A DNA stretch of 64,000 bases from Heterobilharzia americana (Eukaryota; Platyhelminthes; Trematoda; Strigeidida; Schistosomatidae). The position numbers were made by a program, and so were the translations under genes. Every line of letters begins with the position of its first letter. Position 1 is the first letter of the stretch. The DNA lies in contig OX104127.1 in assembly GCA_944470555.2 (NCBI GenBank), forward strand, positions 97,488,708 to 97,552,707, in the 5' to 3' direction. Below, piece after piece: positions 25,832 through 37,905 of the stretch. The notes under the pieces are model-generated. The model saw only the letters and a program-made list of their open reading frames with translations. It made no database searches and was not told the DNA's origin.

Positions 25832-25913
25832 CGAGCTGTATTTTACAAAATGCATACACCTTTTTGCTTACTGAAGTAGTTTGCAAAAGTTTATGATGAA
25901 TACTTACCTCCTA
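25832..25913 (-). other. Candidate small exons with a 37-nt intron
   Basis: On the minus strand a donor GTAAGTATTC begins at 25907, an acceptor CTACTTCAG ends at 25871 and a second donor GTAAGTAC begins at 25831. This leaves a 39-nt exon (25870-25832) behind an intron of only 37 nt. The exon is open in one phase as an internal exon and alternatively holds an ATG (MHFVKYSS) running to the donor in phase 0. Very short introns and micro-exons are known in schistosomes. No transcript evidence is available here. Confidence 0.25.
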
Positions 25914-27619
25914 CTTAGGAGAAACAGGTAATAAAAAGAAAATATTTAGCGGAAAATCACCCTGAAATATGTATTGATGTTTCCAATTATGCACCAATGG
26001 TTAAAATGAAAAAAAACTATCTTATGACAGCGTTAAATTTGCTTTCAAATCAATCCTATCACTAAAAATACTTGTAGAATGATATTTTTTCGAGTGTGTT
26101 AAGTTGTATGGATTTAAGTGTTTTAGAAAATTAAAAACTTTCGACACTTTTGACATTTACAAAATTTTCAAACTAGCATACAGGACTACTATTCAAAATA
26201 CTAACATAAATTTGAATGGCACATTTAATAGCATATAAAGTATTTTGGTTACTATAGTTTTGATTCAGTATAGAAGTAAAATTCAGCAGTGACTTTAATA
26301 AAAAAGACGATTTGTATCAGCGATTTACTGAAGCAGTTAGGCTTGTTGAAAGGTGTCTCTGAGTTAGCCTTAATTGAATAAACGTTGTGACAAGGAGTAA
26401 AGACTAGGCTTTTTAATTTTTCGGCTTATTTTTTCTTCGATTGTTTAATGTTATCTTGCATATAGTTAAGTCATATATAGGTAGACTTTTGAAGCTCTTT
26501 TGTATTCTTTAAAATGTCACATATATAAAACAAACTTTTTGTGAATTCAGGGGAGAAAGTACATATGGAATCAGTAATATTGCAAAAGTAGGTTTATTTC
26601 TTATATATTTAATTGTCGCATAACCATAAGTAAAGAACTGAAATACAAGATCAAAAATAGTGAATTTGTCTTTAACTTTCGACGTGACAATTCTGTCGCA
26701 AGTAGTCAAACGCCAACTTCACATGCTTTCTGACATTATTCAAGGAGAATTAGCAGCAATAAAGAGTAAACTCATGTAATCTGGAATATTTAAACTTGAA
26801 TAACTCAAGGCTAAAGTTAGAGGCTATTTAACTGAATAACTGTCTACTAATGACATCTTTCAAGATGCGATTCAGTAATGGACGCAGCTACCAGCTTCAA
26901 GTTGCTAAATAAATTCTAAATTCTATATGTTTTTGTATGGACAAATATAGGTCACAAACGAGGAAATTAAACTTCCATTTACTCCTGCATCTTCCTCCAG
27001 TATGTTTAAATGTTAGTATCTGTATAAATTTTTGAAGAAAATTCTAAGTTTGGATTGATAATTTCATTTGAGACAGCCTTCTCTTCTTATTACTTTATGC
27101 CATATGTTTCATATTTCAGTTTTAACTACATTTATTCTTTGTCAATCAGAACATGTACTTCTTAGTAAAATACTAACTTTCCATATCAAGCGCAGGTAGT
27201 ATATTTACCGAAATTTGCTTATAAATGTTTTCTTAATTTAGTCAGTGGTCATAGCATCTCCAAGAAGGAACTGGTCCATTAAGTTCAATTATTTCACGCA
27301 CAAAACCGTCATAATTAAACTAAAAAATATTCAAGTTAGATTTCTTGAGAACTGTGGAACTTATTTTAAAGGTATACGACTTGTTTAATAGCTCTAACTT
27401 TTAGCAATAATAAATGTACAATAATTTGTTCCATACATTTTACAAGTACCATAAAAGAGTGAAACTTGAGCACTGTAATAGACTACATTTCCTTTCTAGT
27501 CTCTTCATTGGATACGCCACACACTGTTACTAAAATGAAAATACAAGAATTGCTCTGAAATTCATGAGTGGTTTCAGTATGTTTATTGATTAGCTACTGA
27601 AGAACAACCAGTGTCATGA
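25914..27619. other. AT-rich stretch, no gene seen
   Basis: No recognisable exon or repeat beyond short frames such as minus 26509-26709. Confidence 0.4.
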
Positions 27620-27629
27620 TGTGTAGTCG

Positions 27630-28095
27630 TGATTGCTGACCGAATTCTGTCGATCATTTTGCAGTGTGACCACCGAGTGAGGAGGCTCATTATCACGGTG
27701 CATTCTGATGTACGTTATTTGGTTCAAGGTTAAATGACAGGAAGCCTTAGTAACAGGTTTCCTGCTTGTTTGGAGTTGCCAGAAATTAACATCTATCAGA
27801 GTGGACCATGATGGTCAGCTCCGTAGCTATGTGGCGACATTGTGACGTGATCTGTAGAATCTGGTCATCAAAGAAAACTAGACAGCATGATTCTGGTAGC
27901 TCTACTGTGGCCAATCAGTGTGTCAAACTCATTCATCCAGGAGGTCAATAGTAGCCTAAAGCTCCATGATAAAGTATTTGTCCGCAGTGGTATGTGACAT
28001 AGGCTTTCTTTTTAGAGCGGACATGAGTCCCCTTGAGTTTACAGATACATTTTGTTGGAGAGTGTCAACGAGCAGGAGATCTCAGTCCTGTTGAT
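27630..28095. repeat. Dispersed tRNA-like repeat, copy B (two opposed halves)
   Basis: 27640-27805 matches copy A (GTCGATCATTTTGCAGTGTGACCACC.. / GGTTTCCTGCTTGTTTGGAGTTGCC). 28040-28090 (ACAGATACATTTTGTTGGAGAGTGTCAACGAGC) matches the same tail in the opposite orientation. The locus is therefore two insertions head to head or one rearranged copy. The plus-strand frame 28033-28248 crosses it and is incidental. Confidence 0.45.
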
Positions 28096-29089
28096 CACTT
28101 CAAAACAACAAATATCTACCGTAGATTTCAGTATGAATTTCGTGTTTCAATGAATTTCAGAAAACAACAACTCACTTCTTATATAGTTAATGAACCTTGT
28201 AAGAAAATTCGGTTAAGTTATGTAGATTCATCATACAGAAAGAATTGAAACAAAAAAAAATCATGTTCATAGTCGCAGCAAGCAGCCTGACTTTATAATC
28301 ATAATTAGTTTCTTTTATAGGTAACCAAAACTTAAAAACCTGAAGCACTTGGTAGAACTATCGTGTGATAATATTTTTTTGATCATTTACGGACCAACGG
28401 AACAGAAAGTGGTCCCTTAATTTCTAAATGCTCCTTCGACTTTCCTACCGACTGAAAGGCTAGTCTGTAAGCTTAAGAATAAATGCCAGTGTTTGATGAT
28501 ACCCAAGGGAAATACAATTTTCAATTCTAAAACTGTCCATGATGTGTAACTATTAGCTTTTAGTTGATATCTTTAAGCGCTAGTAAATGTCGCATTAATA
28601 TAACCCCGATTAGATGACAAACTACAGTTGAAATGATGGAGAATATTTGTAGCTCAGGTGAACGATATTCACTGTATTCTGTTTTCTGAGCTGGGTTTTT
28701 TAATCGTGTAGCTTTCATCGTCTTTCTAGACACGTCATCAACATTAACGTCAGTATGGAGTGAGCTGTCAGTATCCCTTCGTGAGTGATTTAGTAGCTTT
28801 CCCTGACGAACTGGCTTGTAATTAGTTGTTTTCTTTGATTGTTGTGTAATTTACTGTATAGATTTTTAGTTACTGTACTTGCCAGGACTACTAACTTATA
28901 AATTAAACTAAGGACATGTTACATGTGGTGACAACAACTTTCCAAACTTCTGACTAGTAAAATAGGGACTTTCTCTCCAGCCTCTTCATTCTAAAATAAA
29001 AAAAGTGGTCTTGATTTTAAACAATCTGTTATCCTTGAAGTCAACATTAGGCTATGGTAGTCAGTTGTATTTTCGAATACTGTACGCTT
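28096..29089. other. AT-rich stretch, no gene seen
   Basis: Nothing supportable. It lies directly beyond the 3' side of the minus-strand PLE remnant. Confidence 0.4.
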
Positions 29090-29620
29090 ATATATGTCTT
29101 AAATTGGAAAAACTAGATAAATACTGATCATTCCTTTTCGGCAGGAAGTTAATTCACTTCCAGTAAGTGTAACATCGCTGAGATGACACAAAGTCAGTAG
29201 CCTTTTGGAAGCTGAGTAATGAAAAATATATTCTTCTTCTATGACTATCACTCCAATATTTTACTTACATAAAGAAATATTCGTATGTCAGATAAATAGC
29301 TTATAAAACAAAGTTTGCCGTATATGAAGTCCGCTATATAAATCATGGACCCACTGGTGAATAGGAATGATATATCCAAAGATGTTATGAACGTTTTGTT
29401 AACATTCGATTTTCCTATCCTTTCGATAAACTGAATAGTATTCATAAGGTCATACTTTACAAACTTTCTGTGCACTGGTTGCAAGACTTGTGATAACCAC
29501 CTTTCAGTTGCATCTTAGGGAGAATTCGACTTCAAAAACTGGAAGGAGAGGTTATTCATTTCTATTTTTTTGGTAAACTATAGAACACTGATATTACTTC
29601 ACTAGTAAGTCCGTGTTTCA
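29090..29620 (-). pseudogene. Penelope-like element RT remnant (minus)
   Basis: Minus-strand translation, with frame changes, gives in PLE order: FYSLPKK (compare the PLE YGLPKIHK motif), WLSQVLQPVHRKFVKY, then KTFITSLDISFLFTS. The last is RT motif A, with Asp at about 29374-29376, in the PLE form F..S(L/F)D(I/V)..LFT(S/N). Further on, LLTLCHLSDV sits where the region before motif B should be. Motifs B and C are not recognisable and the reading is interrupted, so this is an old fragment. It is too short to name a subfamily. Confidence 0.6.
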
Positions 29621-31169
29621 TACCCACCTTGGGAAATGAAGCCAAACTTTCTAATAGATTCCAACAATTATCATTCAGACTTTTCTGTCACATCAATACT
29701 AGTTGATAGCTTCTGAGATTTACTGTGATCATTAATAAACCTATTTGTCCTTTCAAAGTACTTCGTTTCTTCATACTAACAATGTTCAGGCTTTTATAGA
29801 GCTTAGAGAACAATAAATTATTCTTCACTCAAAGTAAGCACAGATTTTTTACATGTCTTTTGGTCAAGATGCTCCTAGAGTTCTACTTACAATCAGCATT
29901 CTAGTAGCAACAGTCATCCCGAGTAGAATTGGATCTTTTCACCCCCTTAAATGATGCAAGTGACGTCTTTTATCAAAGTGCACAAATTTTCAAGCTGCAC
30001 GTCCGCATCTTATTTACTAGCTGTGACATGACTGCAACAAAACGTTGAACCCTCAGGCACTACTATTGCAGAACCAATATACTGACCACGATTTTAGGAG
30101 AACCTCATTTCTGGAGTTTAGTTCCAAAGGCTTTGAATGAGACTAATTCACTTATTTTCCTATCTTTTCTCTACATAGTTCAGAAGTGACTATGTTAGGG
30201 TGTTTTGGGAGTTACTCAACAGCAAAAGATCTGTCTGCAAAATGTTTTTTCAGCTGTGTTAAGCATGACCAGATAACAAGTCTGATTCACAGCACACTAC
30301 ATGAGCTCTTTTCCATTTTGCTTACGTACTGATTTCCAATAAGCCTTGAGAAAGCACTTTGTTTTAGTGCATTAACCAATAAAATCCAAGGAAGTCCTAC
30401 ATTCATTGAACCTTGCACTGTTCTGAAAATACTCATCTAGGACGCTAAATGCAGTTTTGTGGTCAGAAAGGAAATATTTAAAGAGTTGATTCCTAAACTA
30501 AATTATTTTTTATGTTCGTTAAGTAATAGAAATATAAACCATCAGGCCTTCAATACACATTTGGCTACATGAGATACTGACTGAAAGAGTAACAGCTAAA
30601 TTTCATGCTAATTTGTACTTCCGTTCATATGCTAAACAACAAAACTATACTTTTGGATGCTGTTTATCAAGTGTACTGAAATAAAGGTGTATTAGACAGC
30701 ATTATTTAGTTTGCGAGATTTCATGCAATGACTGCAGGGTATTATAAGCTTAGTCCGAAACAGCTAAGGGTATGAATTTAGGCTACCAGAATGTAGGAGC
30801 CCAGGTAAACGTGAAACAGCAGAAGCGACTGGGATGTAAAAATCTTAAAGTCGATTCAGTGGTGATTATCCATGTAGCCGAAAACTGGCAAAATCAGTTA
30901 GCCAGATGATGGGATGAATAGGTGGATCTTTGTTGAACTAGCGAAGTGAATATAAATCGGAACGGTTCATCACCTCGGCGCATAAGATTCCATGTGATTT
31001 TTCAACAAGAGAATGGATTTGAATAATGACGACCAGTTTCAGGAGTTTTCAGGTCAACTTACGTAACAAACTGCGCACCTTAAAACTGCTGTGTAAACAA
31101 TGTAATTACATCATTTACTTCAACCAGTAGATCGATATAGCGCGCAGAAAGATTGGCTTAATCTTCGTA
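29621..31169. other. AT-rich stretch, no gene seen
   Basis: No frame with family or splice support; no repeat match found within the window. Confidence 0.4.
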
Positions 31170-31475
31170 AGAAGCTGCATATGTTCAAAATCTTTTTCAA
31201 CTTTGAAATTTCGAGAAAAACTACGTGAACCAACATGTAAGTATAAGGTTGGTTGAAAGGATAAAAAATCAATAGAATTTAAGTCTAGCTGGCCTGGAAA
31301 TAACCTAGGCTGTTGTAATATACATAAACCGCTTATTTTGTACATATTTTGACGTGCCGTTGCCGTCCTATTACAGCTCAATCTATTTGTGAGGAAACTG
31401 AGTGACCAACAAAGGGTGGAATCTGAAGGTCATTTGTACAGGCGTCCTCATATTTAACAGTCTGTAGACATAACT
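31170..31475 (+). repeat. Dispersed repeat pair C, copy 2
   Basis: Partner of 19795-20115, same strand, diverged by substitutions and small indels. The minus-strand open frame at 31115-31381 lies mostly within the repeat and is probably incidental. Confidence 0.65.
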
Positions 31476-34400
31476 CAGGATATATCTTCACAAACGAGAT
31501 ATATAAAATAAATAAACCGGGTAAGATTGTTAATTAAGGGAAATTTTCTAAATTTTGGTCTCAATAATCTTCGAAAATCATAATGGCGCCCTCCAGATTA
31601 CGTAACATTGTACGCTGTTACGTTTTTTTCAGATTCTCATTAACTAATTCTTTTGGTTTCATTGTCCTCAACACGTTTTACTCCATGCAGGCTGTAAGAC
31701 TGAGTTTTTCTAGGTTCATAATCACCACCTGAATGGAATGGAATAAAAATCGGAAAACGTCATCTGACTAATGTGTGAAGGATATAATTTTTTCTGTATT
31801 GTGCAGTATTTTCTATAGGTGTCAAAACAAATGTACGACAATAACGTTCACTTAAAGTGTTGCACAGCTCATTTACCAAAAGATTCTAATATAAGGGCTT
31901 AGGCTTACAAAAGAATTAAGGATCCTATAAAGTAGCAAGAGAAAAAGACCAATTTTTGATCCAAAAACGTTTTTCTTTATCACTTCACTGATTCCCAAAG
32001 ATATGTAAAGCTGAAAAATGTCTATTTTCAAACTCATATTAGAAAAAGTAATGTATTTAAAAAGAAAACAGGATTCGATCACTCATTAAATTCAGTAGAC
32101 TTTTCGGCTAAGTAATCCTCATATGAGTGTCTCTGTAAACAGAACTGCATACATGCTAGCCCATTTGATCAGTGGATAGCTAGAAAATATAGTATACTTC
32201 TTTCTAATCCTTTCAAAGTTTGGCAGAAAAATGCGGCTGTCTTCGCATATACGTGTTTGGACCCTGACCTAAATGGATAAAGGAAATATACAAAAGTTGC
32301 TAGGTTCCCATCACTGGAAGATATTTTGACATTGATATGAAACTATCCTAATTGAAGGAAATTGAAAACATATATATGAATCAAGTTTTATTGAGTTTCA
32401 TTTGGTACTTTGGTGCATAACGTCTCCTAGCACCAGTATATCTTTAAAACTGTTTCCACGTTCGTATGATAAATTGGTTTGATTAGCTGCAAGCAATCCA
32501 AGTTAACTGCCAATATGTTATAGTGCGTAATAAACTATTGCTTCACAGTTATATATACTCCTCATTGTTACACAGGTAAGAAGTTGGGAATTAGGTGCAA
32601 TAATAGCATTCTTCGGATGAAAGCAGTTTAGACAACCTACAAATAAGATAGGTTTTACTTTCACTTAAGTAAGTTGTCTCAGAATCTGTTAAATGGAATC
32701 TGAACAACTTAACTTTGCAGCAATATAGCCCAAGGTGGCTTATGGTCTTTGGTTACAAGGTATATTCATTTTGATTGGATTTGATCACTAACAAATTCTA
32801 ACATACTACTTTGTGCAAAGATTTTGGGAAAGATATCGATGAAGTGTAAAGTTTCCTAAGAAAGAATATTATCAGCCGGTTTCTGTGTTCCACTTAACTA
32901 ATAAAAATATACACCTTAGGCTTCGACAGTAGTTTTTCATTCATTTTCACACCAACTTTGATCTTCTAAAAAGTATAATGGTTACTTCTGAACTAAAACG
33001 TAACTCCATTTATTATATCTAACCAATTCTCTTCAACTCTATATAACTTGTGCCACTTCAAACGGAAGTTCTAAATGGAAATTTGACAAACTTCAGTTTC
33101 TTCAAGTGAAATTGGTTGGCAAGGAAGATAGAACACAACAATAATATAATGCATTCAGAAGGCTGTGAATTAAAATAAAGCTCAAATGTTATGTTCACGT
33201 TAAAAATTCCATTCATTGGAGTCATTACAAATAATTAGAAAATGCAATACTTCAGAACATTTGTTTAGCTGGTGGAATTGCGACCAAAAGTCTGAATAAA
33301 GATTTGTGTTCATCAGGAATCTTTCCTGAAAATCTCATTTTTAAACCCTTATTTATTCGGCTGAAATATCTCGTTTTACTAAGTTTTGAGTTTTCAATAT
33401 TGCCTAATAGTAATTAACGTAGATGTACTCATTACGTTTCATTTTCTGAATAAAGCTAACTGGTTTACCATGGGTATACACAATCTACTCTTCATAGCTT
33501 TGATGAGGTAACTCCAACCTGGTATTTTACGAGAATTTTTGTTCCCTTAAATGATATAACATCTTAACATAGTTTTTCAACTTTATTTCACTACATACAG
33601 TCTTCGAAATATGCTACGCTTTCGCCATGTTTTGCCTTCTTTATCAACTGATTTTATTTCAATGGGAAAATGTTTGTCAAATTTTCGCTGAGATTTCTTT
33701 AGAATACTGAGGGTTGTACAGAGCTGAAGAGAACTTACAAAATAAATCCTGAGAACCTTTTAGCTTGTTTCATTGGATGTTTAGTTCTTCTCTTTTAAAG
33801 TTGATGCACAGAAATACATGTAAAGAATTTTGAATATTTTGACAACATAGATTTAAATAAAACCAGTAGTGGTCAGCACATTATGAGCCTCAAATCTGAC
33901 AAGTTTCAATCAGTGGTTACGTCCGATTGCATAATGCAAAAGTTCTTTTTGAACCTCTGAGGAAGTTCCTAACACTAATGTCTATGAAAGTATTGATACT
34001 TTTATTTTCACAGTTCCCGATATTATTCTGCATAGTCTGTTTACTTTTGTATATCCTTAAAAGTGCTTACATCTTTTCTTGTTATAATGGTGAACAGGAT
34101 TGCAGTAAAGAAATCAGTGCTCATTTATGGCTGACTTCTGTCGCAGAATTAAGAATCCACCTAATAATGCTCCTATGAAATCAAGCAGCAATATTTTATA
34201 TAATGTTTATGATAGCCTTTTAATACATCATTGTCAATTAAGTTTTGGTTAATGGTAGAAAGCGATCTCAAATGAACAGTAATGAAGATTTTTTGCCAGT
34301 GGAAAAAATTAGCAAGACAGTAAAAATATCGATTATAAATTAACACTGTAGAAGATAACCAGCTCATTTAGGAAAAAATACTTCAGAAATTCATCAATTG

Positions 34401-34569
34401 CTTACAAATATAATTCAGAATAAGAGGATCTGCATATATAAGCTGCCCGTTAAGTAAACAAAACGCTACGACACCAAATATATCAATATAATTGGGAAAG
34501 CACCATTCCCGATGCATGTATGACTACTAATATTCCGATATCTGTGCAAACGTCTCTTTATTCAGTTGT
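31476..34569. other. AT-rich stretch, no gene seen
   Basis: Short frames only (for example minus 31873-32082 and plus 33927-34178), hydrophobic and without family features. No repeats matched. Confidence 0.4.
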
Positions 34570-34625
34570 AGATAAATTTTTATTATTATTATTAGTCCCT
34601 TGAGTTCCTAGTGGAACATAGTGCT

Positions 34626-35321
34626 TCAGTGGCACGTCTCCAGTGACCTCTGTTCTCTGAGATCTTTTGAACCTGGTTCCACAACAACCCACAACCTCTC
34701 ATTTCCTCCTCGCACGATCTCCTCCATGTCACCCTCAGCACTGACGTCCAACTCGTCGCTTCCCATGGAGATTCCACTCGAGTACCTGGCCTGACGCGTG
34801 ATGTCCCCAGTCGGCCTTCTCAGTGCATGCCCAATCCATCTCCACTTCCTTCTGCATATTTGTTGTGTGATAGGTTCTTGGTTGGTTCGTTCCCAGAGCT
34901 TCTTGTTGCTTATTATTTCTGGCCATCTGATCCTCAGTAGGGAGTCATCGTAGGCAGTTGTTGATGAATGTCTGTAGTTTATTGGAAATCCCTTTCGTGA
35001 TGCCTCAAGTCTCTCAACAATCACACAGAAGCACTGACTTGACATTGGTGTTGAAAATCCGGATCTTGTTCCACATCCTGAGTGCAATGCAGTAGATCGC
35101 CACACTGGTTTCAGGCTAATGAACGCCTGTCTTGCTTTTCTGATTCTGACTTTGACATCCTCGTCTGTGCCTTTGGCGCCTGTAGTGGAAACAGTGCTGC
35201 CTAGATAGGTGACGGAGGTCACTTCCTTTAAGTTTCTCCCACTTATGGTGACTGCAGTTTGTTGTTGATGTTGGAGTTGTTGGTGCGGTATCTTCATCAC
35301 CTCTTTCTTCTCTGTATTCAC
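34626..35321 (-). pseudogene. RTE C-terminal domain
   Basis: A 231-codon frame. Near its start is VTSVTYLGSTVSTTGAKGTD, the post-palm block typical of RTE and related RTs (YLGS...), then KVRIRKARQAFISL. After a frame slip come IRWPEIISNKKLWERTN and RRKWRWIGHALRRP.GDITRQA, the Trp-rich C-terminal motif of this family. The end (LREQRSLETCH) is shifted; the correct EALCS.RN ending lies in another frame at 34592-34777. The break points are internal indels. Confidence 0.8.
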
Positions 35322-35415
35322 TTTAAGTCCCGTCTTCGCTGCCCTGCCCTACCTCTTCTATCAACTTGTTAGTTTTCACTCGTAGATCTTTAAGTTTGTG
35401 TGACATCAGTCACAA

Positions 35416-35427
35416 GTCATCGGCGAA
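35416..35427 (-). other. RT motif C (FADD) with following stop
   Basis: The minus-strand frame reads EDLDFADDL, then TGA (35410-35412), then LMSHKLKDLRVKTNKLIEE. FADD is the RT active-site box with two catalytic Asp residues. The stop directly after it would truncate the enzyme before its C-terminal domain. Confidence 0.85.
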
Positions 35428-35449
35428 ATCCAAATCTTCTAGGTTCTTT

Positions 35450-36023
35450 TCAGCAGTCCAGCCAGCGTATCCCCCTCTTCTCGCTCCCCACTGTTTGCTG
35501 CATGATCCAGTCAACCACAATCAGGAATATCATGGGTGATAGTAGGCAACATTGTTTCACTCCCGTCTTCACTTCAAAAGCATCACTGAGCTTCCCATTG
35601 TGAATTACTTGGCTGGCATGTGGCGTCTTCATATAGTTGGTGAATGAGGTGGATAAAGGTTTGAGGTACTCCATAGTAATGAAGCAGTTTCCAAATTACT
35701 TCTCGGTCGACGCTGTCAAAGGCCTTCTCAAAGTCGATGAAGTTGAGGTAGAGAGTTGATTGCCATTCTGTACTCTGTTCTATGATGATGCTAAGCGTTG
35801 CAATTTGGTTTGCACATGATTTGTACTTCCTGAATCCAGCCAGGCAGCCAGCCTGTTCCGGTCGCAGTTTTGAATCCAGTGCATCCTTTAGCCTCTCCAG
35901 GATGATGCAGCTTAATATTTTGCTTGCTCTGGGTGGAGAGGAGAGTGATTCCACGTCAGTTCTTGCAAACACTGTGGTCTCCCTTCTTCGGCAGTTTGAC
36001 AAGGTAACCCTTCTTCCAATCAA
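35450..36023 (-). pseudogene. RTE reverse transcriptase palm, motifs A and B
   Basis: The first frame (35583-36023) contains SKILSCIILERLKDALDSKL, RPEQAG, and then LYLNFIDFEKAFDSVDREV, which is motif A with its catalytic Asp. A shift leads to 35450-35674 with FEVKTGVKQCCLLSPMIFLI, motif B, in which the usual Gln-Gly is Gln-Cys. The upstream start of the first frame (MIGRR..) is already out of frame with the fingers, since it lacks the expected W(R/K)GI segment. It is a clear but disabled RT. Confidence 0.85.
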
Positions 36024-36580
36024 TCGTCAGGTACCTTCTCTTCCTTCCACACCTTCTGCAATAGTGGTGTGAGCATGTCCGCTGTTGTCTCTGCATCTGT
36101 TCTCAGTGCTTCTGGCGGGATCCCATCTGGTCCTGCTGCTTTCCCGCATTTCAGTAGCTTTATGGCGTTCAGGACTTCCATTTTTGTTGGAGGATTTATG
36201 TTCACTTGTAATTCAGCGGCTGTAGGTGGTATTTCTGGACGAAGTGCAGGTGGTGGTCCATTCAACAGCTTCTTGAAGTAGTCAGCCCACTGTTTCCTCT
36301 GTTTCTCTTCTTTCTCAATTAAATTTCCGTCATCATCCTTTATTGGTTTCATGTGCGTTGATCTCTTCCCAGATAGTAACCTAGTTATTTGATACAATGT
36401 CGTCAGGTCTCTGACTCTCCTACCTGCAGCCTGTTCTGCTTCACTTGACAGTGTGTAGTAGAAGTGTCTTTTGTCGTTGCGTGCACTCTTCTTCACTTCT
36501 TTGTCCAGTGTTTTATACATTGTACTCAGTTCCTCCTGTCGTTGAGCATCCTTGCACTGGTTTATCTTCTGCTTCACCAT
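36020..36580 (-). pseudogene. RTE linker and RT fingers
   Basis: A 186-codon frame between endonuclease and RT. It is hydrophilic and helical (VKQKINQCKDAQRQEELSTM), then RRVRDLTTLYQITRLLSGKR and KRKQWADYFKKLLNG, which precede RT in RTE/Jockey-type elements. It ends with IKLLKCGKAAGPDGIPPEAL, the first conserved RT block (K..KA.GPDGI). The next part of RT is in another frame. Confidence 0.85.
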
Positions 36581-36836
36581 CCTCCTCTCCCTGCTTTATC
36601 AGCTTCCATGTATCCGTATATATCCATTCCTTATCTTCTTTCTTCTCCTTTCCTAAAACGGCTGTACAGGTTTCTTTCTACATCTCTTTCAAAGAGTTCC
36701 AGTGTTCTTCCACACAGGTTTCTTCACAGATGTTCCTCGATATCTCCCATTTTGTCTTGATGGCTGCCGTGAAGATCTACTTTGTAGTTTCCTCCTTCAG
36801 TTTCTGTTCTGGGTGTTGAACTTGAACTGTGGTTTA

Positions 36837-37856
36837 TCACCAGCTTCCTTGAAGGCTTTCTACTTGATTTAGAAGGTTCCTTGCACTAGATAGTGATTGG
36901 TGTGAACCTACATCTGCTCCTCTTCTTGACCTTGTGTCAATTAGACTGCGTCTCCATTTTCTTGAGATTGAGATGAATTCGATTTGATTTTTAGTGTGTC
37001 CTGGTGTCTGATGAAATCCATGTCGCTTTGTGGATATCCTTGTGTTTGAACACACTGCCTCCAATCACTAAATTGTTGAATGCACAGAATTCTGCAAACA
37101 ATTCTCCATTCTCGTTCATCACCTCACCAAGCGCCTCTCGACCCATGGTTAGTTCTCTTCCTGTGTTGTCCCCTCCCAGTTTGGCATTCATGTCACCCAC
37201 CAATTAGAATTTCGATATCGCCAATTGAGGCGGTGTCTTGTCCAGTGTTGATTGGAGTTGTCTGTAGAATTCTTCCTTCTTCTCTTGCTCTGCATTATTT
37301 GTAGGTGCACAGTGTAGCATTGTATGATTGTGACCTTCCTTCCTTTTGAGTTGAATCTTGTTGTCATGATCCGGATCCTGGAGGAGATTGGTTCCCACTG
37401 CATGAGAGCCTTCGAGGCTGTTGGGGACATCATGATAGCCACTCCATAACTCAGTGTGCTTGTGGCTGTCGTCTGGGTGACAATATCGGAGTAGATTATT
37501 GATTCTACAGTTGACAGTTTGGAGAGCCCACTCCCATTCCATCTACTCTCGCGAATTCCAAGCACTTCAATGTGATACCTTCTCATCTCGTTTGCAATCT
37601 GGGCTACCTTGCTGAATTCAAACATGGTGTGGACATTCCATGTCCCCACGTTTACTTTCGCCTTCATCGAGAGAGGGAAGACACATCGGCCTAGGCAATT
37701 GTCTTCCCGATGGCTTTCACCAAATGGCGTCATTTCGCTTCTTCGACTCCAGCGAGGAATAATTTTGTTATTATTTTTTACATTTTGTTTGTGCTTTGAA
37801 GTTTCCTCAGCGGTTAGATTTGTTTTGCAGGGTAGGGTTGCAAGCCGTATGCCCAA
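36837..37856 (-). pseudogene. RTE APE-type endonuclease
   Basis: Four overlapping frame pieces make up the domain. 37188-37856 begins MGIRLATLPC and has KVNVGTWNVHTM (Asn motif) and EVLGIRESRWNGSG, where this family's Glu motif is shifted to RES. A frameshift near 37210-37290 leads to QEKKEEFYRQLQSTLDKTP. 36991-37203 carries VGDMNAKLG (the Asp-x-Asn motif) and NNLVIGGSVFKHKDIHKATW. After a further shift 36837-37064 has HTKNQIEFISI and RTRSRRGADVGS-like sequence, where the terminal His region is damaged. The domain would nick target DNA for target-primed reverse transcription if intact. Confidence 0.8.
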
Positions 37857-37905
37857 CCTTCCCTCTTTACCCGGGGTTAGGACCGGCTAGTAACTAGTGA
37901 ACTAG

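Larger units (their letters stand above)
34570..37905 (-). mobile_element. RTE-clade (SR2-like) retrotransposon, most complete copy
   Basis: This copy spans about 3.3 kb on the minus strand from a 5' end near 37905 to a 3' tail of TAA/AAT units at 34578-34597. All expected domains occur in order: APE-type endonuclease (36837-37856), linker and RT fingers (36020-36580), RT palm motifs A, B and C (35416-36023), and C-terminal domain (34626-35321). Frameshifts separate the pieces and a TGA lies just after the FADDL motif, so it is dead. Autonomous RTE elements encode the same order in one long ORF. Its matching edges with copies 1 and 2 define the family's termini. Confidence 0.9.
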
